The position numbers and the translations under genes were made by a program. From positions 62,001 through 126,000 of the forward strand of contig NZ_BAFM01000005.1 in assembly GCF_000334895.1 (NCBI RefSeq): 64,000 nt of DNA. The letters are read 5' to 3'. This DNA is from Halococcus agarilyticus. Lineage in GTDB: Archaea; Halobacteriota; Halobacteria; Halobacteriales; Halococcaceae. Of the stretch, positions 1-9,120 are shown piece after piece. Positions within the stretch are counted from its first letter, which is position 1. Every line of letters starts with the position of its first letter. The notes under the pieces are model-generated. The model worked only from the letters and a program-made list of their open reading frames with translations, did not search any database and was not told the DNA's origin.

Positions 1-1
1 C

Positions 2-1165
2 CTCCCGCGGACCGTCCAGCCGCCGCTCGGAGAGGGGCCGAGCACCGGCTCGGAGGTCGCAGTCAAGTTCCGCAACTTCACGACGCCGAGCGAGCCAGGC
101 ACCTACAGCATCGAGGGGAGCGTCTCGACGCCCTCGGGCGAGACCGATGGCCCGGCGTCGGTCTCGTACACCGTCACGCGGCCCGAACTCTCCTTCGCGA
201 ACCAGAGCCTCTCGCAGTTCGACGAGCAACAGCAACTCGACCTCACGGCGGCGATCCGCGGCGGCGGCTACGTCGGGCTGTTCACCGTCGCCGAGAACGG
301 CTCCCGTGGGCAGCTCGTCGGTTCGACCAACGTCTCGACCGGCCGCGAGGCGGAGAACTACACCGTCGACGTGAGCGGGAACGTCACCGAGACCCAGGAG
401 CTCGTCGCGGTCGCGTACACCGAATCCGTCGGTCGTTCCGTCGGCATTCGACGGGAACAGACGTTCGATCCGGCGACTGACGACCCGCTCGTGGTCGGCG
501 GCGATCTCGTGAACGCGACGGCGACGATCGCGACGATCGACGTCGACGGCCGGCTCACGGCCGGCGGCGAGTACGACCAGGGCGAACGCCTGTACTTCGA
601 CCAGGGCGAGGCGAGCACGGGCTATCAGATCACCAGGATCGAGAGCGGCGAGCTCGGTGCGGCGGCGGATCAGTTCCAGACCGCCGCGAACGGCACGGCG
701 ATCGTCGACACCGGGGGGCTCGACGAGGGCCAGTACGCCATCACGCGGGTCGACGACGGCTCGCTCGTGGGTCTCGACGACGACAGCACCACCGGGCCCG
801 GCGACGACAGCTTCGTCGTCACCGGCCAGCAGGTGAACGCGACCACCACCGGAACCACCAACGCAACGACGACCGGAGCCACCAACGCGACGACGACCGC
901 CGGTGGAACCGACACGACCGTCGACGAAACGACCACGGACGACGGGGAGGGGAACGTGACGGAAACGACACCCGAAACATCGATGGAGGAGACGACGGCG
1001 AGTGGTGAAGACACGACCGAGGGCGGGGCCGACACCGAAACCAGCGGCGGCGAAACGAACGGTAGCGGCGGTGAAGCGACTGAAGAGGGCGGGCCGGGCT
1101 TCACCGTGATCGCCGCGGTGGTGGCGCTGCTCGCGGTCGCGCTGGTCGCGGCCACGCGACGCTAA
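2..1165 (+). CDS. PGF-CTERM surface protein, 5' truncated by window edge
   Basis: The reading frame is open from base 2 to the TAA at 1163-1165, so the N-terminus and signal peptide lie outside the window. The product is an extracellular, N-glycosylation-sequon-rich protein. A beta-rich domain (SYTVTRPELSFANQSLSQF onward, then YVGLFTVAENGSRGQLVGST) is followed by a Thr/Gly/Asp stalk at about 830-1090. The C-terminus has the motif GGPGF, a hydrophobic helix and a terminal RR, i.e. the PGF-CTERM signal processed and lipid-anchored by archaeosortase. It is a paralogue of the next gene, with long stretches of near identity (DQGE..TGYQ, GQYAITRVDDGS). Inference: S-layer-associated cell-surface protein; the specific role is unknown. 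Confidence 0.85.
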   Translation, partial: LPRTVQPPLGEGPSTGSEVAVKFRNFTTPSEPGTYSIEGSVSTPSGETDGPASVSYTVTRPELSFANQSLSQFDEQQQLDLTAAIRGGGYVGLFTVAENGSRGQLVGSTNVSTGREAENYTVDVSGNVTETQELVAVAYTESVGRSVGIRREQTFDPATDDPLVVGGDLVNATATIATIDVDGRLTAGGEYDQGERLYFDQGEASTGYQITRIESGELGAAADQFQTAANGTAIVDTGGLDEGQYAITRVDDGSLVGLDDDSTTGPGDDSFVVTGQQVNATTTGTTNATTTGATNATTTAGGTDTTVDETTTDDGEGNVTETTPETSMEETTASGEDTTEGGADTETSGGETNGSGGEATEEGGPGFTVIAAVVALLAVALVAATRR

Positions 1166-1367
1166 CGGATCCCACGCCGCATTACCCGAACCGGAAGCTA
1201 CTTTTCACCGGGCGTCGCACCGAGAAACCGAGTATGGTGGGGATAACAAAGCCCTCGACGCGAGCGGTTCCCATCGTCGTGGCTTCCCGCATCGATGTTC
1301 CGGCTCCGTCGCCGACGGGACGCCAGCGGACACTACCACCGACAATGACTGAATCCATCACCCATCC

Positions 1368-2858
1368 ATGACGAAGGCAGGACACAGCGCGTTCATGACT
1401 GCGATCGTCGTCGTTGCGGCGGTCGCGGCGGTCGCGGTCGGCGGCCCCGCCGCGGTGGCGCTCGAACCCGACACGGCCGCCCCGTACCCACACTCGCCGG
1501 GCACGACCGTCCAGGAGTTCCCGGTCTCGGTCGTCGCCGAACGCAACGACGCCGTCGTGCAGAACGGGATGAGTTCGATCACGCTCGACTTCGGGGCCGA
1601 CAACCGCTTCGACGGGAGCGTCTCGAACGTGAGCACCGACGACGTCGAGATCACGGTCATCGGCGCGAGCAACCAGCGGACGGTCGGTGCGTTCGAGGTC
1701 GCCGAGAGCGGCGACGGGACGATCGCGATCAACTTCTCCCAGCGCGTTCGGGTCGCGGCCGGCGACCGGATCCTCGTCGAGGTCGCGGGCATGACCACCC
1801 CGAGCACCGACGGCGACTACACGGTGTCGATGTCGACCACCTCGCCCGACGGCACGACCGACGGTCCCGTGTCGGTCGGCTACCGGGTGGCCTCGGCGTC
1901 GCTCACCTTCCCGAACCAGACCGCCTCGCAGTTCAACGACACCCAGTCGATCTCGCTGTCGGGCGTGGTGCCGAACGCCGGGTACATCGGCGTGTTCACC
2001 GTGGCCGAGAACGGCTCGCGCGGAGAGCTCGTCGGCAGCACCGGCCCGATCATCGCCCAGTACAGCCCGCGGAACTACACCGTGGCGCTCGACGGCAACG
2101 TTGCCGAGAGCCAGCGTCTCGAAGCCGTGGTGTTCTACGAGACCAGCGGCGGCAACCAGGGAGCCCGGCTGAACGGGAGCTTCGACCCGAACGAGGACGC
2201 GGTGGTGGCCAACAACGGCATGCCCGCGAACGCGACGGGCTACGTCACGACGCTCGACGCCGACGGTCGGCTCATGGCCGGGAGCGAGTACGGTCTCGGC
2301 GCGCGGCTGTTCTTCGATCAGGGCGAGCCGAACACGGGCTATCAGGTCCAGGCCGTCGAAAACGGCACGCTCGGCGACGTCGTGACCCAGTTCGAGACGC
2401 CGGCCAACGGCTCGGCGGTGATCCCGACGGCCGGGTTCGGGCCGGGCCAGTACGCCATCACGCGGGTCGACGACGGCTCGGTGGTGAGCCTCGACGGCGA
2501 CAGCACCACCGGTGCCCAGGACGACAGCTTCTTCGTCACCGAGTCGGCCGTCGAGACGACCGAGGCGAGTACCGTCAACGAGACGGCGAACGGCTCCGCC
2601 GGAGCGAACGCCACGACCGCCGACGGAACGACCGACCAGGCGACCACCGAGGCGGGGGCGACCCAAGGCACGACCGAGGACGGTGCAGGCGAGACGACTG
2701 CTGCCGGTGACGGCGGCGACACCGCCACCGCCGGCAACGAGAGCGGCGGTGGCTCCGGCGACGGCAGCAGCGGGGCGTTCGGCCCCGGCTTCGGCCCGGT
2801 CGTCGCGGTGATCGCGTTGCTCGCGGCCGCGCTGATCGCCGCGCGTCGCACGCGATAA
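1368..2858 (+). CDS. PGF-CTERM surface protein, tandem paralogue
   Basis: 496 aa. A Sec-type signal peptide (MTKAGHSAFMTAIVVVAAV, about residues 1-33) precedes a secreted, acidic protein. Residues about 180-400 match the upstream gene domain for domain (LTFPNQTASQFNDT, YIGVFTVAENGSRGELVGST, GQYAITRVDDGSVVSLDGDSTTG). A Thr/Gly/Ser-rich stalk with NxT/S sequons (about 400-465) leads to GPGFGP, a hydrophobic helix and RRTR, a complete PGF-CTERM sorting signal. It therefore exits through Sec, is glycosylated on the stalk and is anchored by archaeosortase. Tandem duplication with the preceding gene is evident even at DNA level. The domain resembles the DUF7282/BGTF-type surface repeats of haloarchaea; that name is from memory, not a search. 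Confidence 0.88.
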   Translation: MTKAGHSAFMTAIVVVAAVAAVAVGGPAAVALEPDTAAPYPHSPGTTVQEFPVSVVAERNDAVVQNGMSSITLDFGADNRFDGSVSNVSTDDVEITVIGASNQRTVGAFEVAESGDGTIAINFSQRVRVAAGDRILVEVAGMTTPSTDGDYTVSMSTTSPDGTTDGPVSVGYRVASASLTFPNQTASQFNDTQSISLSGVVPNAGYIGVFTVAENGSRGELVGSTGPIIAQYSPRNYTVALDGNVAESQRLEAVVFYETSGGNQGARLNGSFDPNEDAVVANNGMPANATGYVTTLDADGRLMAGSEYGLGARLFFDQGEPNTGYQVQAVENGTLGDVVTQFETPANGSAVIPTAGFGPGQYAITRVDDGSVVSLDGDSTTGAQDDSFFVTESAVETTEASTVNETANGSAGANATTADGTTDQATTEAGATQGTTEDGAGETTAAGDGGDTATAGNESGGGSGDGSSGAFGPGFGPVVAVIALLAAALIAARRTR

Positions 2859-2919
2859 GCCCGCCGCTCGGCAGTATCGAACCGCGACCCATTTTTCGAC
2901 GACGATCGAGAGGGGACAC

Positions 2920-4179
2920 ATGCACTCGGGGACGGAAAACACCGGTTTGGCGGGACAGTTGCTCGGCGAGACCCTACGGTACGCGCGCGAGCGCGAGTAC
3001 ACGGGGTGGGACTACGGCGACGGGATGAGCAGCCGGCTCCTCCAGGGCCTTCCCGTCGAGAACAAGTGGGTGAACATCGCGGTTCAGGAGACGATCAAGC
3101 GCGCGCCGGTCAACGTCCGACCGCTCTTCCTGGTCGAACAGCGCCGGAACTACAAGGGAACCGCGCTGTTCGCGATGGCGAACCTCGCCGCCGCCCAACT
3201 CGATCTCGGCGACGGATCGGACGGCCGAAGTTCGGGGTCGGCGGTCGATTACGTGACGGAGGCCCGCGAGTGCTGCGAGTGGCTGATCGAGCACCGAACA
3301 CCGGGCTACGCGGGGTTCTGTGGCGCACACCGCCACGAGATCCAACATCTCGACATCAAGGGCCTCCCCGAGTACCCCGACATGGTCTCGACGTCGTACG
3401 CGGTTCAGGCGCTGCTCGCCGCGAGCGATGCGGGCCTCGACGCCGACTCCGAATCGGCGTATCCCGCGGTCGTCGAGTCGGTGGCCGACTTCATCGACGA
3501 GGATCTCGAATACGAGGAGATCCCCGACGGCGCGCGGATGAAGTACGTCCCGACGTGGTCGTCGGACCACTACACGCTCAACGCGGTCGCGCTCGGCGGC
3601 GTGACGCTGCTCGAACTCGCGGCGCGGTTCGACGACCCGACGCATCGCGAGCGCGGCGAGAAACTGCTCGACTACGTGGTCTCGCGCCAGCGCCCCGAGG
3701 GCGGGTGGATGTACCGCGACCCGCCCTCCGCGTCACACCTCTCGATGGACAACCACCACAACGGGTTCGTGATCGAATCGCTGCTCCGCCATCGGGAGCT
3801 CACCGGCTCCGCCCGCTACGCCGACGCGCTCGACGACGGGCTCGCCTTCTACCGCGACGAGCTGTTCGCCCCCGACGGCGCGCCGAACTGGGACGAGTCG
3901 AGCGCCTACCCCCGCGACATCCACGCCGCCGCCCAGGGGATCATCGTGTTCAGCCGGGCGGGCGCGTTCGACGTCGCCGAACGGATCCTCGACTGGACCG
4001 TGGGGAGCCTCTACGCGGGCAACGGACGATTCCACTTCCGACGGGAGCGCTTTTACACCAAGCGGATCACCCTGATGCGGTGGTGTGAGGCGTGGATGGC
4101 CTACGCGGTGGCGACGTATCTCACCCACCGTGCCGAAGCGGACGAGGGGGAACCCGAGTTCGCCAGTCGGATTCGATAG
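2920..4179 (+). CDS. Alpha-toroid (alpha/alpha barrel) protein of polysaccharide cluster, copy 1
   Basis: 419 aa, soluble, no signal or membrane segment. It consists of repeated helical hairpins and carries a set of motifs: AREREYTGWDYG near the N-terminus, GGWMYRD and MDNHHNGF near residue 260-285, YPRDIHAAAQGI near 330, and MRWCEAWMAYA near 385. Copy 2 (7900-9087) keeps all of them. The pattern is that of a six-hairpin alpha/alpha toroid as in glycan lyases, epimerases and glycosidases. From memory, relatives occur in exopolysaccharide operons under unhelpful database names (antibiotic ABC transporter permease, delta-aminolevulinic acid dehydratase); nothing here looks like either. It lies at the head of the glycan island and probably modifies a sugar polymer or lipid-linked glycan; no reaction can be named. 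Confidence 0.85.
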   Translation: MHSGTENTGLAGQLLGETLRYAREREYTGWDYGDGMSSRLLQGLPVENKWVNIAVQETIKRAPVNVRPLFLVEQRRNYKGTALFAMANLAAAQLDLGDGSDGRSSGSAVDYVTEARECCEWLIEHRTPGYAGFCGAHRHEIQHLDIKGLPEYPDMVSTSYAVQALLAASDAGLDADSESAYPAVVESVADFIDEDLEYEEIPDGARMKYVPTWSSDHYTLNAVALGGVTLLELAARFDDPTHRERGEKLLDYVVSRQRPEGGWMYRDPPSASHLSMDNHHNGFVIESLLRHRELTGSARYADALDDGLAFYRDELFAPDGAPNWDESSAYPRDIHAAAQGIIVFSRAGAFDVAERILDWTVGSLYAGNGRFHFRRERFYTKRITLMRWCEAWMAYAVATYLTHRAEADEGEPEFASRIR

Positions 4180-4401
4180 GTTTGATAAGCGTGCTGCGTG
4201 AACGGTGGGTATGATGCCGCCGATGCCAGGTAAACGGACCATAACAAAGCACGCTGGGGCGGTGCTCGGTGAGTAGATCACCATGATCGGTCCTTCTCGT
4301 CTCTCTCATTGTGCGACGCGGTCGATCTGCGACGCTGACCGTTCCGGCGCGTCCGCCACGAGGGCGATCCGTGACGAGTCACACGGAACGGGCGGTGGCC
4401 G

Positions 4402-5523
4402 ATGAGCGCGGGCGATACGGCCGTCACGATCGTGCTCGGGACGCGCCCCGAGATCATCAAGCTCGCGCCCGTGATCGACGCGTGCGAACGGTACGACGTG
4501 GGTTACAGCGTGGTCCACACCGGCCAGCACTACTCCGACGAGCTGGACACGGTCTTTTTCGACCAGCTCGAGCTCCCCACGCCGGAGCACAACCTCGCCA
4601 TCGGGTCGGGATCGCACAGCGCCCAGACCGGCGCGATGATCAGCGCGATCGAGAGCGTCCTGCTGGACGAAGCGCCCGACGTCGTCCTCGTCCAGGGCGA
4701 CACCAACTCGGTGCTCGCGGGCTCGGTCGCGGCGAGCAAGCTCGACTGCGAGGTGGGTCACGTCGAGGCCGGCCTCCGGAGCTTCGACCGAAGTATGCCC
4801 GAGGAGGTGAACCGCGTCCTCGCCGATCACGCCGCCGACTACCTGTTCGCGCCGACCGACCAGGCGGCCCAGCATCTCCGCCGGGAGGGGATCCCGGTCG
4901 AGCGCATCACGGTCACCGGCAACACCATCGTGGACGCGGTGACGTGCTACCGCGACCTCGCGGCCGAGAAGAGCCGGGTGCTCGACGCTCACGACCTTCA
5001 GGTGGGAGAGTTCTGTCTGCTGACGGCCCACCGCGCGGAGAACGTCGACGACCCCGAACGGTTCGCCAGCCTCCTCGACGGCGTCGCGCGCTTCGCCGCC
5101 GAGTCCGGGCTCGACGCCGTCTACCCGGTCCACCCGCGGGCGCGCGAGCGGATCGAGGCGTTCGAGATCGACGTTCCCGCCGAAATCCAGCTCGTCGAGC
5201 CCCAGGACTTCCTCGATTTCCTCCGGCTCGAGAGCACGGCGCGGCTCGCCTTCACCGACTCCGGCGGCGTTCAGGAGGAGGCGTGCATCCTCGGGACGCC
5301 CTGCGTGACGCTCCGGGACAACACCGAACGCCCCGAGACGGTCGCGGTCGACGCGAACCGGATCGTCGGCGTCGATCCCGCCGATATCGTCGCCGGCGCG
5401 CGCGAGGCGCTCCGTGCCCCGACCGACTGGGAGAACCCGTTCGGCGACGGCCGGAGTGCCGAACGGATCCTCGACGCCGTGGGGATCGGCCAGGCGAAAT
5501 CGGTCGAGGGGGTGACCGGATGA
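4402..5523 (+). CDS. wecB: UDP-N-acetylglucosamine 2-epimerase (non-hydrolysing)
   Basis: 373 aa, normal length for the family. It converts UDP-GlcNAc to UDP-ManNAc in the cytoplasm. Recognisable features are the N-terminal VLGTRPEIIKLAPVI, HTGQHYS, VQGDTNSVLAG, the GHVEAGLRS segment, PEEVNR with DHAADYLFAPT, and the UDP-binding DSGGVQEEACILGTPCVTLR near residue 290, the usual GT-B-like WecB signature. The ATG at 4402 directly precedes the conserved strand. The stop overlaps the next gene's ATG by 4 bp (ATGA), so the two are translationally coupled. With wecC it supplies UDP-ManNAcA for the glycan made by this island. Confidence 0.96.
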   Translation: MSAGDTAVTIVLGTRPEIIKLAPVIDACERYDVGYSVVHTGQHYSDELDTVFFDQLELPTPEHNLAIGSGSHSAQTGAMISAIESVLLDEAPDVVLVQGDTNSVLAGSVAASKLDCEVGHVEAGLRSFDRSMPEEVNRVLADHAADYLFAPTDQAAQHLRREGIPVERITVTGNTIVDAVTCYRDLAAEKSRVLDAHDLQVGEFCLLTAHRAENVDDPERFASLLDGVARFAAESGLDAVYPVHPRARERIEAFEIDVPAEIQLVEPQDFLDFLRLESTARLAFTDSGGVQEEACILGTPCVTLRDNTERPETVAVDANRIVGVDPADIVAGAREALRAPTDWENPFGDGRSAERILDAVGIGQAKSVEGVTG

Positions 5524-6812
5524 GTTCGGTCTGTGTCCACGGGCTGGGCTACATCGGCCTGCCGACGGCGGCGGTGCTCGCCGAGGCCGGCCACGACGTC
5601 TTCGGGTACGATGTCGATTCGGAACTGTTGAAGGCACTCGAAGCCGGCGAGACGCGGATCGACGAACCCGGACTCGACGACGTCATCGCGGACGCGCTCG
5701 ATAGTTCGTTATCGGTGACCGACGAAGTCGTCCCGGCGGAGTACCACCTGATCTGCGTGCCGACGCCGCTGGAGGACGACCACGCCGACCTCGCCGCGGT
5801 CGAGGCGGCGGGCGAGACCGTCGCAACCGTGCTCCGGGCCGAGGACACCGTGATCCTCGAATCCACCGTACCGCCGCGCACCACGAGCGAGGTGCTCGCG
5901 CCCGTGCTCGAACGCTCCGGGCTCCGTGTGGGAGAGTTCTCGCTGGCGTACTCGCCCGAAACCGTGCTTCCCGGGAACGTTCTCACCGAGCTTCGCGAGA
6001 ACGATCGCGCGATCGGCGGCGTCGACGAGCGCTCGGTCGCGTCGGCGGTCGCGCTGTACGAGTCGTTCGTCGGGGGTGACCTCCGGACGACGACCGATCC
6101 CACGCTCGCGGAGTTCGTCAAACTGCTCCAGAACACCTACCGTGACGTGAACATCGCGCTCGCGAACGAGGTGGCGATGATCGCCCACGACTACGGGCTC
6201 GACGCGCGCGAGGCGATCGCGCTGGCGAACCACCATCCGCGGGTGAACATCCACCAGCCAGGGCCCGGCGTCGGCGGCCACTGCATCCCGATCGACCCAC
6301 TGTTCCTCGGTCAGGGCTCGGATCGGCTCGACCTGATCGAGCGCGCCCGCGCGATCAACGACGGGATGGCCGACTACGTCACGGACCTCCTCGAAGCACA
6401 GGTGGAGTCTATCGCGGACGCGACGGTGGCGGTGCTCGGCGTGGCGTACAAGGGCAACGTCGCCGACGCGCGCGAGAGCCCCGGTCTCCGGCTCGCCGAA
6501 ACGCTCCAGCGGCGCGCGCGGGCGGCGCACGCGCCCGGTGCGGAGGGCACCGGTGGAACGGACGCCGACCCGATGATCGACGTCCGGCTCCACGATCCGC
6601 ACGTGACCGACAGCCACCTCGCGCTGGTGTCGTTGCAGGACGCGCTGTCGGGGGCCGACGCGGCAGTGATCGCCACCGACCACGACGAATATGGAAAGCT
6701 CGATCCGAGCGAGGTCGCCGCACAGCTGGACGGGGACACCGTGATCGACGCGAAGGGCATCCTTGACGCCGCTGCGTGGGAGGCGGCGGGCATCACCGTC
6801 GTCGAACTATGA
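5520..6812 (+). CDS. wecC: UDP-N-acetyl-D-mannosamine dehydrogenase
   Basis: 430 aa. NAD-dependent four-electron oxidation of UDP-ManNAc to UDP-ManNAcA. An N-terminal Rossmann fold (VCVHGLGYIGLPTAAVLAEAG) is followed by CVPTPL, ESTVPPRTT, the central NTYRDVNIALANE helix and the active-site segment GVGGHCIPIDP with catalytic Cys near residue 257. A C-terminal UDP-binding domain contains GVAYKGNVADARESPG. The start at 5520 overlaps the wecB stop by 4 bp. The same frame is open further upstream across wecB, but that stretch is Arg-rich shadow sequence and is not part of this gene. A 4-bp overlap with the next gene continues the operon. Confidence 0.96.
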   Translation: MSSVCVHGLGYIGLPTAAVLAEAGHDVFGYDVDSELLKALEAGETRIDEPGLDDVIADALDSSLSVTDEVVPAEYHLICVPTPLEDDHADLAAVEAAGETVATVLRAEDTVILESTVPPRTTSEVLAPVLERSGLRVGEFSLAYSPETVLPGNVLTELRENDRAIGGVDERSVASAVALYESFVGGDLRTTTDPTLAEFVKLLQNTYRDVNIALANEVAMIAHDYGLDAREAIALANHHPRVNIHQPGPGVGGHCIPIDPLFLGQGSDRLDLIERARAINDGMADYVTDLLEAQVESIADATVAVLGVAYKGNVADARESPGLRLAETLQRRARAAHAPGAEGTGGTDADPMIDVRLHDPHVTDSHLALVSLQDALSGADAAVIATDHDEYGKLDPSEVAAQLDGDTVIDAKGILDAAAWEAAGITVVEL

Positions 6813-7903
6813 GCGGACGTGGTCGCCACGCGAGCGCCGACACGACTGTGCGATCGGCCCCGGCGCGGGTGTGGATCGATCTCGTCAGCCCCTCGCATCC
6901 GTTCTTCTTCGACGGGCTCGTCGGCGGGCTGGAGAACGTTTCGGTGACGACAACAGTGCGAGAGAAGACCGAGACCGTCTCGCTCGCCCGCGAGGTCGGG
7001 TTCGAGCACCAGGTGGTGGGCCGTGACTTCGACAACGCCTTGGTCCGGAAGTTCGGGATCCCCTTCCGTACGATGCAGCTCGCGGTGAGCGCGCCGTCGT
7101 GTGACGTCTCGCTGTCGGCGCGCAACGCGATGTGCGTGCTCGCCTCGCGGGCGCGGGGCACGCCCTCGATCCACTTCACCGACAACGACATCACCGCCCA
7201 CGTCGACGGGCTGTGGGTCGAGGAGCTGTACAACCGCTTCGAGGCCGCCGCGACCCACAACGTGGTGCCGCGCGCGTTCGCGGCCGAGGAGCTGACCCGG
7301 TGGGGCGCGGACCCCGATTCGATCCACACCTACGACGGCTACAAGGAGGACGTCTACGTCGCGGGGTTCGACCCCGATCCCGACTTCCCCGACCGGCTGC
7401 CGTTCGCGAGCGGCGAGTACATCGTGGTGCGGCCGGAGGCGCTGACCGCGGCGTACGTCGACGCCGACTCGATCGTGCCCGACCTCCTCGCCGCAGCGAG
7501 CGAGCGAGGGATCGGCGTGGTCTATCTCCCGCGCGGGCGCGGCGACGAGAGCTACGCCCGCGAGTACGACGATGACGCGGTGTACGTGCCGAACGGCGCG
7601 ATGAACGGGCTCCAGCTCGCGTGGCACGCACGGTGTGTGCTCACCGGGTCGGGGACGATGTCCCGGGAGGCGGCGTGCATGGAGAAGCCCGCCGTCTCCT
7701 TCTTCCCGAACACGCTGCTCTCGGTCGACCAGGAGCTCGTGGCCGACGGCCGGATCTTCCACTCGCGGGACGCCGGGGCCATCGTCGAGCACATCGCGTC
7801 GCTCGACGCCGCCGACGTCGAGCCGGATCGCGAGCGCGCACGCACAGTGAGAGACGAGGTGGTCGAACTGACGAACGACCTGATCCGGTCGGTCCGACGA
7901 TGA
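6809..7903 (+). CDS. DUF354 family GT-B-like protein
   Basis: 364 aa from ATG 6809, which overlaps the wecC stop by 4 bp; a slightly longer version starting at 6776 would overlap wecC further and is less likely. The opening VWIDLVSPSHPFFFDGL, the HFTDND segment, and the C-terminal GSGTMSREAACMEKPAVSF with LSVDQELVADG are typical of the DUF354 family, two-domain GT-B-fold proteins found in archaeal and bacterial polysaccharide clusters. It sits in the wecB-wecC unit and overlaps the following toroid gene by 4 bp. Inference: glycosyltransferase or nucleotide-sugar-dependent enzyme acting on ManNAc or ManNAcA units; substrate unproven. Confidence 0.85.
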   Translation: MSGRGRHASADTTVRSAPARVWIDLVSPSHPFFFDGLVGGLENVSVTTTVREKTETVSLAREVGFEHQVVGRDFDNALVRKFGIPFRTMQLAVSAPSCDVSLSARNAMCVLASRARGTPSIHFTDNDITAHVDGLWVEELYNRFEAAATHNVVPRAFAAEELTRWGADPDSIHTYDGYKEDVYVAGFDPDPDFPDRLPFASGEYIVVRPEALTAAYVDADSIVPDLLAAASERGIGVVYLPRGRGDESYAREYDDDAVYVPNGAMNGLQLAWHARCVLTGSGTMSREAACMEKPAVSFFPNTLLSVDQELVADGRIFHSRDAGAIVEHIASLDAADVEPDRERARTVRDEVVELTNDLIRSVRR

Positions 7904-9087
7904 TGACCGACACGCGCGACGCCCCGACACCGTACGAGGTCTGTACGACCGCGCTCGACTGGGCACGCGAGCGCGAGTACGCCGGCTGGGACCCTTACGG
8001 CGGGCTGAACAGCCCCTACGCGGGACCGTTCGAGCACCACTGGTTCACCCGTCTGGCGTGGATGCACGCGGTGAACACCCTCCCGGTGACGCTCCACCGG
8101 CTGCTGTCGATCCCCGAGGAGCGCAACCCGAAGGGGATCGCGCTGTTCGCGCTCGCCCATCTCGACCTGTACGAGGCGACCGGCGACGACGAGCATCTCA
8201 CGGAGGCCGAGCGGCTGCTCGGCTGGCTCGACGAGCACCGATCGCCGTACTTCGAGACCGCGTGCTGGGGGTACAACTTCGACTGGCAGAACGCGAGGAA
8301 GTTCTACCTCCCGGCGTACCGGCCGTCGGTGGTCGTCACGGTCTTTGCTGCCCAGGCGTTCGTGCGTCACCACCGACTCACCGGCGAGGACGAATCGCTC
8401 GCGGTCGCGGAGGAGGCCTGTGAGTTCATCCGAACCGAGATCAACACCCGGACGATCGAGGGCCACGAGGCGTACACCTACACCACCGACGACGAGTTCG
8501 TGGTCATCAACGTCAACGCGCTCGCCGCGCGGCTGTTCGCGCTGGTCGCGGCCGAAAACGGCGACGACGACCTGATGGGGCGGGCCGACGAGGTGATCGC
8601 GTTCGTGCTCTCGGCCCAGGAGGAGAGCGGCGCGTGGCACTACTCGATGCCGGCGGACAGCTCGCCGATCAGCCACGACAACTTCCACACCGGGTTCGTG
8701 CTCGAATCCCTCAGAGAGTACCTCGACGCGGGCGGCGATGTCCAGGGGACCGAGGCGGCCTACGAGCGCGGGCTCGCCTTCTACCGCGAGCACCTGTTCG
8801 AACCCGACGGTGCGCCGAAGTTCGAACACGACCAGTCCTACCCGCGCGACGCCCACGCCGCCGCCCAGTCGATCCTCACCTTCGTTCGGGACGGCCGCGA
8901 GGAGAGCGTCGCGATGGCCGACCAGGTGCTCGACTGGTCGCTCGACAACCTCTTCGACGAGTCGGGTTACTTCTACCGCCAGCAGGGCCGGTTTTTCGAC
9001 GACACCACGCCGTACATGCGGTGGAGCCAGGCGTGGATGTGCTACGCGATGGCCGCGATGGTCCGTCACCGGAGCCACACCGAGTAG
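7900..9087 (+). CDS. Alpha-toroid protein of polysaccharide cluster, copy 2
   Basis: 395 aa from ATG 7900, which overlaps the previous stop by 4 bp; the frame is open upstream but reads as shadow. It is a paralogue of the gene at 2920: AREREYAGWDPYGG near residue 25, SHDNFHTGFVLESL near 260, LAFYREHLFEPDGAPKF, YPRDAHAAAQSI near 310 and MRWSQAWMCYAMA near the end. Conserved Asp/His/Trp residues in these motifs would line the cavity of an alpha/alpha toroid. No signal peptide or TM helix. Because it is translationally coupled to wecB-wecC-DUF354, it probably acts on the same ManNAcA-containing glycan; the chemistry is unknown. Confidence 0.85.
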   Translation: MMTDTRDAPTPYEVCTTALDWAREREYAGWDPYGGLNSPYAGPFEHHWFTRLAWMHAVNTLPVTLHRLLSIPEERNPKGIALFALAHLDLYEATGDDEHLTEAERLLGWLDEHRSPYFETACWGYNFDWQNARKFYLPAYRPSVVVTVFAAQAFVRHHRLTGEDESLAVAEEACEFIRTEINTRTIEGHEAYTYTTDDEFVVINVNALAARLFALVAAENGDDDLMGRADEVIAFVLSAQEESGAWHYSMPADSSPISHDNFHTGFVLESLREYLDAGGDVQGTEAAYERGLAFYREHLFEPDGAPKFEHDQSYPRDAHAAAQSILTFVRDGREESVAMADQVLDWSLDNLFDESGYFYRQQGRFFDDTTPYMRWSQAWMCYAMAAMVRHRSHTE

Positions 9088-9120
9088 CTCGTCCGACCAT
9101 CCTCACCGTTCGTCCGCCAC

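Noticed and set aside
1182-3002. Long minus-strand open frame opposite the second surface protein
   Set aside because: Arg/Gly/Ala/Asp-rich composition typical of antisense frames in GC-rich DNA; the opposite strand has a signal peptide and PGF-CTERM.
4188-4255. 8-bp inverted repeat AGCGTGCT / AGCACGCT between toroid copy 1 and wecB
   Set aside because: Arms are 52 nt apart without supporting structure or conservation; could be chance.
4311-5519. Open frame upstream of wecC running across wecB
   Set aside because: Arg-rich shadow of wecB; the UDP-ManNAc dehydrogenase fold begins at ATG 5520.
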